Shown piece after piece: positions 7,881-16,287 of a DNA stretch of 64,000 nucleotides; the first letter of the stretch is position 1; the number at the start of each line of letters is the position of its first letter. The notes below the pieces were generated by a model that searched no databases, was not told the DNA's origin, and worked only from the letters and a program-made list of their open reading frames with translations. The DNA comes from Bacteroides intestinalis (GTDB taxonomy: Bacteria; Bacteroidota; Bacteroidia; Bacteroidales; Bacteroidaceae), in contig NZ_CABJDN010000002.1 in assembly GCF_902364365.1 (NCBI RefSeq), forward strand, positions 558,155 to 622,154, given 5' to 3'. A program made the translations under genes and the position numbers.

Positions 7881-8061
7881 ATGATTATGGATACACTAAA
7901 ATTGACCGATACTTATTTGGAAATACTAAAGCCATTGAATGATGATATAAAATTGCAGTTAGCTACCCGGTTAACAACTTCTGTTATTGTTGATAAAAAC
8001 ACCAGAAAAAAATAGAACTAACGAGATGATAGAGAAACATCTTGGCAAATGGAAAAATTAA
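7881..8061 (+). pseudogene. Decayed small antitoxin-like gene (frameshift)
   Basis: A promoter (TATCTTTG at 7858-7865) is followed by ATG 7881 and a 44-codon frame (MDTLKLTDTYLEILKPLNDD...) that stops at 8013-8015 just after a run of seven A. One base shift in that run continues the frame to a stop at 8059-8061 through [10 protein letters not shown], which resembles the F/LGKWKD segment of small antitoxins found beside PIN toxins in Bacteroides. The C-terminus and any toxin are missing. The family assignment is from memory of such proteins and is tentative. Confidence 0.4.
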
Positions 8062-9356
8062 ATAAGACAAACGAACCTCCTACTCATGTCCTGGGCCTGG
8101 CTCATCCTCCTATTCCCGTTGTACGCATCGGATTCATAGGCTTAGGCAATCGCGGATTACTCACGTTGGAGCGTTATATGCTCATAGAGCACGTAGAGAT
8201 CAAAGCTTTGTGTGAGATACGCCCCGGAAACCTGGCAAAAGGACAAGCCCTACTGACAAAAGGCGGACATCCCGCCGCAACCGGTTATGCCGGAGAAAAC
8301 GGTTGGCAACAAATGTGTTGCAACCCTGATATCGACCTCATCATTATATGTACGGACTGGCTGACACATGCCCCTATGGCCACCTACGCCATGAAGCAAG
8401 GTAAGCATGTTGCCATCGAAGTGCCCGCTGCCATGACCGTAGCCGAGTGCTGGCAACTGGTAGACACCGCTGAGCGCACCCGCCGCCACTGCATCATGCT
8501 GGAAAACTGTTGCTATGATGCCTTTGCCCTGACCACGCTGAACATGGCAAGACAAGGCCTGTTCGGTGAAATCATGCACGTGGAAGGTGCTTATATACAC
8601 GACCTGCGCTCCATGTACTTCAGCGATGAAAACCAAGGCGGCTTCCATAACCACTGGAACAAGGCTTACTGCATGGAGCACACCGGAAACCCCTATCCCA
8701 CTCACGGCTTAGGTCCCGTATGCCAGATCCTGAATATCCACCGGGGCGACCGTTTGAATTACCTTGTATCCATGTCCACCCACCAAGCGGGAATGACGGA
8801 ATATGCCCGCCGCACTTTCGGAAAAGAATCTCCCGAAGCACAACAGGCTTACCTGTTGGGAGACATGAACACCACCCTCATCCATACCGTCAAGGGAAAG
8901 ACCATCCAACTGCAATACTGCACCGTTCATCCACGCCCTTACAGCCGTTCGCACACCATTTGCGGCACGCGAGGGTTTGCACAAAAATATCCGGTAGCCA
9001 CGATCAATTTGGAAGATGTGCGTAGCGGAGGAGCAATCGGTACAGCCGCCGGAGAGACAGCCAGCGCAACCACCGAAGAACTCTTGCAACACTATCAACA
9101 TCCTTTTACAGCTACCATCGGCAAAGAAGGTGCCCTCAAAGGTGCCCCGAACGAGATGAACTATATCATGGATTACCGCCTCATCTACTGCCTGCACCAT
9201 GGACTCCCCTTGGATATGGACGTCTACGATGCCGCCGAATGGTCGTGCATCACCGAGCTCAGTGAGCAATCGGTATTGAATGGCAGTCGCCCGGTAGAAA
9301 TACCCGACTTCACACGGGGCGCATGGGAGACTTTTCCCTGTGTTGCAAGAAACTAA
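8049..9356 (+). CDS. GH109 NAD-dependent glycosidase (alpha-N-acetylgalactosaminidase family)
   Basis: A 435-residue Gfo/Idh/MocA-fold protein of the GH109 type: dinucleotide motif GFIGLGNRG (residues 28-36), [22 protein letters not shown], and the YPTHGLGP block with Tyr216 and His219, which are catalytic-region residues in the family. GH109 enzymes use tightly bound NAD+ in an oxidation-elimination mechanism; the founding member removes terminal alpha-GalNAc. Many Bacteroides GH109 proteins have a signal peptide; this one does not, so it may act in the cytoplasm. The start overlaps the decayed antitoxin frame. Exact substrate is unproved. Confidence 0.85.
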   Translation: MEKLNKTNEPPTHVLGLAHPPIPVVRIGFIGLGNRGLLTLERYMLIEHVEIKALCEIRPGNLAKGQALLTKGGHPAATGYAGENGWQQMCCNPDIDLIIICTDWLTHAPMATYAMKQGKHVAIEVPAAMTVAECWQLVDTAERTRRHCIMLENCCYDAFALTTLNMARQGLFGEIMHVEGAYIHDLRSMYFSDENQGGFHNHWNKAYCMEHTGNPYPTHGLGPVCQILNIHRGDRLNYLVSMSTHQAGMTEYARRTFGKESPEAQQAYLLGDMNTTLIHTVKGKTIQLQYCTVHPRPYSRSHTICGTRGFAQKYPVATINLEDVRSGGAIGTAAGETASATTEELLQHYQHPFTATIGKEGALKGAPNEMNYIMDYRLIYCLHHGLPLDMDVYDAAEWSCITELSEQSVLNGSRPVEIPDFTRGAWETFPCVARN

Positions 9357-9604
9357 TCTCGACATTACGATAAACTAATATTTTTCTTGCATAATATTAT
9401 TCATACAATAGTTTAGACATCATTTAATTCATAATCCATCATAAAAACATTAATTCAACTACTGATTCGCATTATCAATCTTTTTCATTCATATTTGCAG
9501 TTACCTTATAATAGGTACATTTCATAGAATTTAGTTTAGCATCACTTCAAAGATGGACAAGTCTAAACAGAATGATTATTCGTATGTTCAATAATTTACA
9601 AAAT
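9357..9604. other. AT-rich intergenic stretch
   Basis: No coding frame. Copies of a TCTAAAC word occur nearby (GTTTAGAC about 9411-9418, GTCTAAAC 9561-9568 and again at 9745-9752) in inverted and direct orientation. No recognised family. Confidence 0.3.
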
Positions 9605-9690
9605 GCGCACCTATTCAGTTTATTAGCATGTCCGGGTAGTTGCAGACCTCAGTGGGGATAGTAAACTGTTTTAGGTGTGCTCCTTTTAAT
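9605..9690 (+). ncRNA. Possible structured RNA element
   Basis: GCGCACCTA (9605-9613) pairs with TAGGTGTGC (9672-9680, one G-U), and CAGTTTA (9616-9622) with TAAACTG (9662-9668), forming a 16-bp stem with a small internal loop, closed by a 39-nt GC-richer apical region and followed by CCTTTT. Only a poor promoter is visible upstream, so it may be part of a longer RNA, a standalone RNA or a DNA site. Confidence 0.35.
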
Positions 9691-9853
9691 AGTATCGAAC
9701 ATGCAAACACTCAATATCAAATACTAATTTCTTTGACCTATTCAGTCTAAACAATATCACATAAACTTCAAATATTGATATAGTAAAAAGCCGCAAACTG
9801 TTTACACATGCAAAAAAACGTTCTTTTTCCTTGCATACTTTAAAAAGATGCAT

Positions 9854-9861
9854 TACTTTTG
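9854..9861 (+). promoter_or_regulatory. -7 box of the RNA-repair operon
   Basis: TACTTTTG matches the Bacteroides -7 consensus. Transcription from about 9868 would give a leader of nearly 290 nt ahead of rtcB. Confidence 0.6.
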
Positions 9862-9867
9862 CCACCG

Positions 9868-10159
9868 TTAAACACAGTATTCACCCCTTTAAAACTAAAA
9901 GAAAGGGACTAATTTATGTTGGAACTATAATATCTCAGCCAGGACTAAGTTGACTCATCGGGATGATGGGGCTTTGCAATTTTCTTGATTAGTCCTACAA
10001 TCACATTTATAATTTTATTATTATTCACTTCAATGCAGTGGACAGATAGTGTTGTATCTATCATCATCCCTCATGCATTGGGTACAAAACGCATATTGCA
10101 CTGCCCCGTCGCGAGGCGGGCAGCCCATGCCGTATGCATACACATGAAAAAAAGAAAAT
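9868..10159 (+). promoter_or_regulatory. Structured 5' leader of the rtcB operon
   Basis: GGACTAAT (9906-9913) pairs with ATTAGTCC (9988-9995), enclosing AGCC/GGCT (9937-9940, 9970-9973). A second GGACTAA (9942-9948) could compete for the same TTAGTCC, giving two exclusive folds. Further down, GATAG/CTATC flank TGTTGTAT (about 10054-10071), GCAGTG (about 10035) can pair with CACTGC (about 10099), and a GC-rich CTGCC/GGCAG hairpin ends about 40 nt before the rtcB start, close to the ribosome site. No known riboswitch class is recognised. Confidence 0.5.
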
Positions 10160-11557
10160 ATGGGAATACGATTAAAAGATTTAAGTAAGCTGGGATATAG
10201 AGACAATGTAGCACGCAGTCTGGCAGTAGCCATCGTCGGTAAACATTGCAAGCACCAAAGCAAAGAACAGATTATCAAGACACTGAGCGACGTGCTGGAA
10301 AATCCCGATACTTATAAAGAGAATGAGACATGGGGCAAACTGGCCGAACGCCTGTCCCCCACCCTCATCGAAAAGAAGTTCACAGCATACGACTTGCTCG
10401 ACGAGCCGTTGCCCTATAAAACCTATGGCGGCAAGTTCATAGAAACCCTCGCCAAACAGCAGATGAACCTGGCCATGAGGCTCCCCGTCAGCGTAGCCGG
10501 CGCACTGATGCCCGATGCACATGCCGGATACGGTCTGCCCATCGGCGGTGTACTCGCCACGGACAATGCCGTCATTCCCTATGCCGTAGGGGTGGATATC
10601 GGTTGCCGGATGAGCCTGACGGTGTTCGATGCCAAAGCGGATTATCTGAAAAGATACTCGCATCAGATAAAAGAGGCACTGAAAAACTATACCCATTTCG
10701 GCATAGAGGGTGGCCTGACCTTTGCACAGGAGCATGAAGTGACAGAACGGGAAGAATTCCAGTTAACACCTCTTCTGAGGGACTTACGCGGAAAGGCCAT
10801 TCGTCAGTTGGGCAGTTCCGGCGGTGGAAATCATTTCGTGGAGTTCGGAGAGCTTCTTCTGCAAGGAGAAAATGTGCTGGGACTGCCCGAAGGCAATTAT
10901 ATGGCATTGCTGTCACATTCCGGTTCGCGCGGACTGGGAGCAGCTATTGCCATGCATTACAGCCAGATAGCCCGTGAAGTCTGCAAACTGCCACGTGAAG
11001 CACAGCATTTTGCTTGGCTCGATTTGAACTCGGAAGAAGGACAGGAATACTGGATGAGCATGAACCTGGCAGGCGACTATGCCCGTGCCTGTCACGAACA
11101 AATCCACCTGAACCTCTCGAAAGCTCTGGGACTGAAGCCAATGGCGAACGTGAACAATCATCACAACTTCGCTTGGAAAGAGGAGATTGCACCCGGACGC
11201 ACCGCCATCGTGCATCGCAAAGGGGCTACTCCTGCACAGGCTGGGCAACCGGGACTTATCCCCGGAAGCATGGCAACTCCCGGTTATCTGGTAGCAGGTC
11301 GGGGTGTGGAAGAGTCGTTATGTTCCGCTTCGCACGGTGCCGGACGGGCCATGTCGCGCCAGAAGGCAAAGGAGAGTTTCACCCAGTCGGCCATGAAGAA
11401 ATTTCTCTCGCAGGCTGGGGTCACACTGATTGGGGGTAGCATCGAAGAGATGCCATTAGCCTACAAGAACATCGACCGGGTGATGCAACCCCAAGAGACA
11501 TTGGTAGAAGTGCAGGGCAAATTCATGCCGCGCATCGTAAGAATGAATAAAGAGTAA
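10160..11557 (+). CDS. rtcB: RNA-splicing ligase RtcB (PrfH-linked type)
   Basis: A 465-residue RtcB, which joins RNA 2',3'-cyclic phosphate or 3'-phosphate ends to 5'-OH ends using GTP and Mn2+. Diagnostic motifs are present: MPDAHAGYGLPIGG, VGVDIGCRM with the metal-ligand Cys149, GGGNHFVEFG, SHSGSRGLG, NHHNFAW and SHGAGRAMSR with the guanylylated His near residue 392. RtcB copies located beside prfH are known to repair 16S rRNA cut in the decoding centre, after PrfH has released the stalled peptide. The prfH start lies 6 nt downstream of its stop. The gene is intact. Confidence 0.95.
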   Translation: MGIRLKDLSKLGYRDNVARSLAVAIVGKHCKHQSKEQIIKTLSDVLENPDTYKENETWGKLAERLSPTLIEKKFTAYDLLDEPLPYKTYGGKFIETLAKQQMNLAMRLPVSVAGALMPDAHAGYGLPIGGVLATDNAVIPYAVGVDIGCRMSLTVFDAKADYLKRYSHQIKEALKNYTHFGIEGGLTFAQEHEVTEREEFQLTPLLRDLRGKAIRQLGSSGGGNHFVEFGELLLQGENVLGLPEGNYMALLSHSGSRGLGAAIAMHYSQIAREVCKLPREAQHFAWLDLNSEEGQEYWMSMNLAGDYARACHEQIHLNLSKALGLKPMANVNNHHNFAWKEEIAPGRTAIVHRKGATPAQAGQPGLIPGSMATPGYLVAGRGVEESLCSASHGAGRAMSRQKAKESFTQSAMKKFLSQAGVTLIGGSIEEMPLAYKNIDRVMQPQETLVEVQGKFMPRIVRMNKE

Positions 11558-11563
11558 GAGGCT

Positions 11564-12181
11564 ATGGAGAAAGTATATATGCAAATAACCTCCGGACGCG
11601 GCCCTGCCGAATGTTGTCGCGTAGTGGCGCTGGTACTGGAAAAGATTCTGAAACAAGCCGTCGCCAAAGGAGTGAAAACAGAAGTCGTGGAACGCGAAAC
11701 AGGACCTCTCAACCGTACCCTGCTCTCAGCCGTCATCTCTCTGCAAGGCCGAGATTATCACGCGCTGATTGAGGACTGGGAAGGTACCGTGCAGTGGATT
11801 GCCAAAAGTCCGTACCGCATTTATCATAAACGGAAGAACTGGTTTGTCGGTGTGCAGACCTTCACGCTCTCCGAAAGCCAGGAGGCTACGGAAGCGGAAA
11901 TCCGTTATGAGACCTTGCGGGCATCCGGACCGGGCGGGCAACACGTGAACAAGACGGAGTCTGCCGTCCGTGCCGTCCATATCCCTACCGGAATGAGCGT
12001 GGTAGCTTCCGACCAACGCTCGCAATGGCAAAACAAGAAGCTGGCCACCGAACGCCTGCTGTTGAAACTGGCATCATGGAGCATAGAGCAAGCCATGATT
12101 CAGGCACAGGCCAACTGGAGTAATCACAACTGCCTGCAACGTGGCAATCCGGTGAAGGTGATCCAGGAGCCGCTGATTTAA
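11564..12181 (+). CDS. prfH: Peptide chain release factor H
   Basis: A 205-residue class I release-factor homologue with the peptidyl-hydrolysis motif GPGGQHVNKTES (GGQ at 124-126). It is much shorter than RF1/RF2 because the N-terminal and codon-reading domains are reduced or replaced. PrfH family proteins free peptides from ribosomes whose 16S rRNA has been cut, so that RtcB can reseal the RNA. The tight coupling with rtcB (6-nt gap) matches the published prfH-rtcB module. A standard RF1 (prfA) is encoded at the right end of the window, so this is an additional, specialised factor. Confidence 0.93.
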   Translation: MEKVYMQITSGRGPAECCRVVALVLEKILKQAVAKGVKTEVVERETGPLNRTLLSAVISLQGRDYHALIEDWEGTVQWIAKSPYRIYHKRKNWFVGVQTFTLSESQEATEAEIRYETLRASGPGGQHVNKTESAVRAVHIPTGMSVVASDQRSQWQNKKLATERLLLKLASWSIEQAMIQAQANWSNHNCLQRGNPVKVIQEPLI

Positions 12182-12216
12182 AGTAGATGAATGATTAAAA
12201 AAGAAAGGAGCAACTT

Positions 12217-12918
12217 ATGTTATCAGAAAAATATGGTCGCACGTATCATTATCCGTTTTCTCCCGGAACGACCAGTGACGACCGCATCAACCATACATAT
12301 TGGGAAGACATCCAACAGATAGAAACCCTGATACACACCGAAAAGCTGGACGGAGAAAATAATTGTCTGAGCCGCCACGGTGTATTTGCCCGCTCGCATG
12401 CAGCACCCACCACCTCACCGTGGACCAGGGAACTGCGCGAGCGTTGGGAACTCATGAAAAACGACTTGGGAGACATCGAGATATTCGGTGAAAACCTGTA
12501 TGCCATACATTCGATAGAGTATCGCAAACTGGAAACACACTTTTTCGTGTTTGCCGTGCGCTGTCTGAATCAGTGGCTGTCGTGGGAGGAAGTGAAATTC
12601 TATGCCGCTCTGTTCGACTTGCCCACGGTACCCGAATTACGAGTGGAAACGGTAAAAGGATTGACGCAGGAAGCATTGCAGCAACAAGTCGTTAGTCTGG
12701 CACAAAAACCGGGTGTGCTCGGAACACGCGATCCACAAACAGACGCAGATTGTACCCGCGAAGGGGTAGTCACCCGTAATATAGGTGAATATCCTGTAAG
12801 TGAATTTGCCCACAACGTATTCAAGTACGTACGCAAGGGGCATGTGAAGACCGATGAGCACTGGACACGCAACTGGAAGCGTGCCCGCCTCATCTGGGAA
12901 ACAGGAAAGGAGGAATAA
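12217..12918 (+). CDS. ATP-dependent RNA ligase (Rnl2-like)
   Basis: A 233-residue nucleotidyltransferase-fold ligase. Motif I is TEKLDGEN with nucleophile Lys43, motif III is EIFGENLYA (about 88-96), motif IV is REGVVTR (181-187) and motif V is KYVRKGHV (203-210). Such enzymes join 3'-OH to 5'-phosphate RNA ends through ligase-AMP. It is small, lacking a large C-terminal domain. The start follows a good AAAGGAG Shine-Dalgarno. The next gene starts 1 nt after its stop and encodes the end-healing enzyme that would supply these ends, so the two form a classical heal-and-seal pair. Confidence 0.88.
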   Translation: MLSEKYGRTYHYPFSPGTTSDDRINHTYWEDIQQIETLIHTEKLDGENNCLSRHGVFARSHAAPTTSPWTRELRERWELMKNDLGDIEIFGENLYAIHSIEYRKLETHFFVFAVRCLNQWLSWEEVKFYAALFDLPTVPELRVETVKGLTQEALQQQVVSLAQKPGVLGTRDPQTDADCTREGVVTRNIGEYPVSEFAHNVFKYVRKGHVKTDEHWTRNWKRARLIWETGKEE

Positions 12919-12919
12919 A

Positions 12920-14026
12920 ATGAATTGGAAACTGACAGATAATAAGAATTGGGACTCACTGGAACAACAGTTCCGGTGGGTACAAGATATGAACTTCGTG
13001 ATGCAGCACCATTTGCATCACGAAGAAGGTAGTGTGGCCGTACATACCCGTATGGTACTGGATGCATTGCAGCAACAGCCGGAATATCGGGCTTTGCCTG
13101 CACAGGAACAGGAAATATTATGGGCAGCCGCTTTACTGCATGATGTGGAGAAGCGCTCTACTTCGGTAGATGAAGGAGGTGGCATTATCACTTCCAAGGG
13201 ACATGCCAGGCGTGGGGAATATACGGCACGCACGATCCTTTACAGGGATATTCCTACTCCGTTTCATATCCGGGAGAACATTGCTGCGCTGGTGCGTTAT
13301 CATGGTTTGCCGGTTTGGATTATGGAACGGGAGAATCCTGTGAAGAAGCTGTGCGAAGCATCTCTCAGAGTGGATACACGTTTACTGAAAATGCTTGCAG
13401 TAGCGGATATTCAGGGACGTATCTGCAAAGATAAGTCTGCACTGATGGAGGTTGTCGAATTATTCGAGATGCTTTGCCGTGAACAGGATTGCTGGGGAAA
13501 GGCACGAGGCTTTGCAACGGACCATGCCCGCTTCCAGTACTTTCATGCTGAGGATGGGTATATAGATTACATTCCACATGATAATTTCCGGTGTGAAGTT
13601 ATCTTATTATCCGGTTTACCGGGGATGGGGAAAGATCATTATATCCGTACATTGCCACAGGATATTCCTGTGATAAGCCTTGATGCTATCCGGCGAAAGT
13701 ACAAAGTTAGCCCTACGGATAAGGCTGCCAATGGCAGGGTGGTACAGGAAGCTAAAGAAGAAGCTCGCAGCTATCTGCGTAAAGAGCAAGGGTTTGTGTG
13801 GAATGCAACCAATACCTCAAAACAAATGCGCTCGCAACTGATTGATTTATTCCTCACTTACGGGGCTAAAGTGAAGATTGTTTATATCGAAAAGCCGTAT
13901 GCGGTATGGAGGAAACAAAATCGTGAACGGGAATTTATGGTTCCGGAAACGGTACTGGATGCAATGCTCGGGAAGCTGGAAGTTCCGCAATTGGGGGAGG
14001 CACATGAGGTGGTGTATGCTGTCTGA
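12920..14026 (+). CDS. HD-Pnk: HD-domain phosphoesterase fused to polynucleotide kinase
   Basis: A 368-residue two-domain protein. Residues 1-200 are an HD phosphohydrolase (His42, His74-Asp75, His128, Asp163), and residues about 225-368 are a P-loop kinase with Walker A GLPGMGKD (232-239), catalytic Asp255 in SLDAIRR and NATNTS at 295-300. The same arrangement is known from the HD-Pnk of Runella slithyformis, which removes 2',3'-phosphates and phosphorylates 5'-OH ends. It would convert cleaved RNA into substrates for the adjacent ligase. The start is ATG 12920 with AAAGGAGG just upstream; an in-frame start at 12854 lies inside the ligase gene and is rejected. Confidence 0.9.
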   Translation: MNWKLTDNKNWDSLEQQFRWVQDMNFVMQHHLHHEEGSVAVHTRMVLDALQQQPEYRALPAQEQEILWAAALLHDVEKRSTSVDEGGGIITSKGHARRGEYTARTILYRDIPTPFHIRENIAALVRYHGLPVWIMERENPVKKLCEASLRVDTRLLKMLAVADIQGRICKDKSALMEVVELFEMLCREQDCWGKARGFATDHARFQYFHAEDGYIDYIPHDNFRCEVILLSGLPGMGKDHYIRTLPQDIPVISLDAIRRKYKVSPTDKAANGRVVQEAKEEARSYLRKEQGFVWNATNTSKQMRSQLIDLFLTYGAKVKIVYIEKPYAVWRKQNREREFMVPETVLDAMLGKLEVPQLGEAHEVVYAV

Positions 14027-14155
14027 GAGTAAGTCTATATCCGAATCTACCTGTGCATCTCCCCGAGCTTCGGACCCATAAAGAATGGTCTTCGCATCAG
14101 GAGCAATGCGATGCACTACTTCTGCAATCCGGCGAACAATATCAGGTCGTTTCAT
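14027..14155 (-). pseudogene. 5' fragment of a minimal nucleotidyltransferase (MNT) gene
   Basis: From ATG 14155, 43 codons encode the N-terminus of an MNT-family nucleotidyltransferase, with the signature GSEARGDAQVDSDIDLL. Homology-like sequence ends exactly where the HD-Pnk stop codon lies (14026); the frame then runs on antisense to HD-Pnk. The promoter (CAAAGATA, 14186-14193, minus strand) and AGGAG ribosome site are retained. The gene was evidently cut by the event that placed the RNA-repair operon here. MNT proteins are commonly antitoxin or toxin-neutralising partners of HEPN toxins; none is seen here. Confidence 0.65.
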
Positions 14156-14215
14156 AACTTAATCTCCTATTCTCTAATTACACGACAAAGATAACAATGT
14201 TTTCGGAAATACAAC

Positions 14216-15121
14216 TTACTGCAATACAATACTTACCGAGAAATACGGCGCTATCTGGAAACAAGGATCATATTCCCTCCCCATCGCCTTAAAGAACGCT
14301 GACAAGCTTCTGCCATCATAATAAGCATTACGTACCGCATTTATCCCCACCGTAACAGGCAAAGAAATGTGCTTGGAAACCTTGAATTCAGGACGGAAAC
14401 CTACCACAATGTACTGGTGCGTAAAAATCTTATCATCACCATTCAACTCTGTCAAAGCCATCTGCCCACCCATTTCCGTAATGAAACTGATGCTGAACGT
14501 TTTGTCCACATTATACCCAACCGCAAGGTTAGCTCCATCCAAAGCCGAGAAACTACAAGTCAGCTTATGCCCATAATTCCAATTTACGTATAATGCAGGA
14601 AACGCCATAGGATAACCGAAAGCATTGTTCAATGCCAAACCCGCACCCAGTTCCAGATTAGGGAATATACGCCTGACAAAGACCAACCCCGCACTTCCCA
14701 ATACATTCCGGAAACGTAAACGCGAAAACCGTGTATCATCCGTATACACGCCGACACCGATGCTTGCCATCATCGACCATTTCTCACTCAAAGGCCGCAC
14801 ATGGAAAAGCGACATCTGCAAATTCAGGATCTCGGACAACACAAGAGGCTCTGCAATATTCTTATTATTCAGAGACGCATAATCGCCCGAAAGCCCGATC
14901 CCCCATATCGTAGGCTGATTGCTTTCGTTCTTTTTCATCGACAAAGGCAGATTGGCACTTCCGTGATAGACCATGGCGGAACCTTTACTGTTACCCACTT
15001 TCTGATTGTGCTCATCCCGATAAGCCGATGTACCGAAATACTCTGTTTTAATAGTGATCTGTGCAGTGCTTTCCACAGAAACCAGTAGTAATAAGACTGT
15101 TGCAATAGATATCCATTTCAT
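14216..15121 (-). CDS. Predicted outer-membrane beta-barrel protein
   Basis: A 301-residue protein starting at 15121 with signal peptide MKWISIATVLLLLVSVESTAQ; the longer frame from 15199 adds a second hydrophobic segment and is unlikely. The mature part alternates short amphipathic strands rich in Gly, Tyr and Phe and ends in an aromatic/hydrophobic strand (YFSVSIVLQ), typical of Bacteroidetes outer-membrane barrels (DUF6268-like; from memory). It is divergent from the LytS-type kinase gene, 140 nt apart, and may be part of the response or sensing system. Function unknown. Confidence 0.6.
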   Translation of the reverse strand: MKWISIATVLLLLVSVESTAQITIKTEYFGTSAYRDEHNQKVGNSKGSAMVYHGSANLPLSMKKNESNQPTIWGIGLSGDYASLNNKNIAEPLVLSEILNLQMSLFHVRPLSEKWSMMASIGVGVYTDDTRFSRLRFRNVLGSAGLVFVRRIFPNLELGAGLALNNAFGYPMAFPALYVNWNYGHKLTCSFSALDGANLAVGYNVDKTFSISFITEMGGQMALTELNGDDKIFTHQYIVVGFRPEFKVSKHISLPVTVGINAVRNAYYDGRSLSAFFKAMGREYDPCFQIAPYFSVSIVLQ

Positions 15122-15261
15122 TTTTGTTTCTTCTTTTAATGATTTGTATGCCACAAAGATTGTCAATATCAATGCGAACGAGAAAATCTTTTTGACCAAC
15201 CCCCGGCCTGCTTATGACAAAACGGATAAGCAGCAACCACTTTATCCCTTATCTTTGCAAC

Positions 15262-16284
15262 ATGAAGAAACATCTGACTTTCAAATCGCAGCAGCTCTCT
15301 ACTATCTTCTGGCTACTCATCGCTGGCACTTTCTGGATACAATTCCTCAATATGTCGACCAGTATATGCGAAGCAACGCTTCTCACCATCTGCATAAGTG
15401 GCAGTTATATGCTGGTGAACCAATATCTATGTAACCATCTGCTGAAAAAAGCGATACGCACCAAGCAGATGAAGCCTTTCTGGATATTGTTTATAGTACT
15501 TTGCGTCCCTACAAGTGCACTGGTAGCTTCCTACTTCGTTCTCTTCCAGCATCTTGAACAAACAGGTATATTCCCTGCATCCAACATCTTCATAGAGGGA
15601 GAAGAAAGCCTTCTTTTCAACTCTATCCTCTTGCTACCGGGTACATTGGTTATTAATCTCGCCTTCTGCGGCCTGTATTTCTATTCGGAAAACCTGCAAT
15701 TAGAAAAAGAGAAATCTCAATTCCTCTTCCAGACATTACGGCAGCAAATCACCCCTCACTTCATGTTCAATGTGTTGAATCACATCAACATTCTGATGCA
15801 GGATAATGTACCTTTAGCTTCCTCTTTGTTAGAGAAATATTCCGATATCCTGCGTTACCAGCTGTATAACGGTCAGAAAGAGCTTATCAGCCTGGAACAG
15901 GAAATAGAATTCCTACAAAACTACATAGCGATAGAAAACATTCGCTGGGAAGACAAACTGACCGTAAGCACCGAATGGGAAGTAGAAGACGACAGCATCG
16001 GATTCCCGCCTTTGTTATTACTGACATTCATAGAAAATGCCTTTAAACATGCATCGCACACCCCCACGGAGAAAGGACAAGTACAGATACGGCTCAAACA
16101 GAATACCCATCATATCCTTCTTGAAGTTGGCAACACCAGTTCCCCGCATCTGCAACGAACAGGCACCGGACTGGGACTGGCCAATGCAATCAAACGACTG
16201 GACATCCTGTTCCACAAGAAGTACCAGTTGTCCGTCAACCAAACAGATACCTATTATCAAACCTCACTTAGCATTGAAATATAA
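15262..16284 (+). CDS. LytS-type sensor histidine kinase
   Basis: A 340-residue kinase with four N-terminal transmembrane helices (about residues 10-140) and a His_kinase/HATPase module: LRQQITPHFMFNVLN with the phospho-accepting His, ENAFKHAS (N box) and GTGLGLANAIKRL (G box). No periplasmic sensor domain is visible, so the signal is probably sensed in the membrane. The -7 box TATCTTTG (15250-15257) ends only 4 nt before ATG 15262, implying a leaderless or near-leaderless mRNA; an in-frame start at 15214 would lie upstream of the transcript. The response regulator gene starts 3 nt after its stop. Confidence 0.9.
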   Translation: MKKHLTFKSQQLSTIFWLLIAGTFWIQFLNMSTSICEATLLTICISGSYMLVNQYLCNHLLKKAIRTKQMKPFWILFIVLCVPTSALVASYFVLFQHLEQTGIFPASNIFIEGEESLLFNSILLLPGTLVINLAFCGLYFYSENLQLEKEKSQFLFQTLRQQITPHFMFNVLNHINILMQDNVPLASSLLEKYSDILRYQLYNGQKELISLEQEIEFLQNYIAIENIRWEDKLTVSTEWEVEDDSIGFPPLLLLTFIENAFKHASHTPTEKGQVQIRLKQNTHHILLEVGNTSSPHLQRTGTGLGLANAIKRLDILFHKKYQLSVNQTDTYYQTSLSIEI

Positions 16285-16287
16285 AAG

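Noticed and set aside
8250..13103. Several long antisense frames over GH109, rtcB, prfH, ligase and HD-Pnk genes
   Set aside because: They are antisense shadows in GC-richer genes; the plus-strand proteins have full family motifs.
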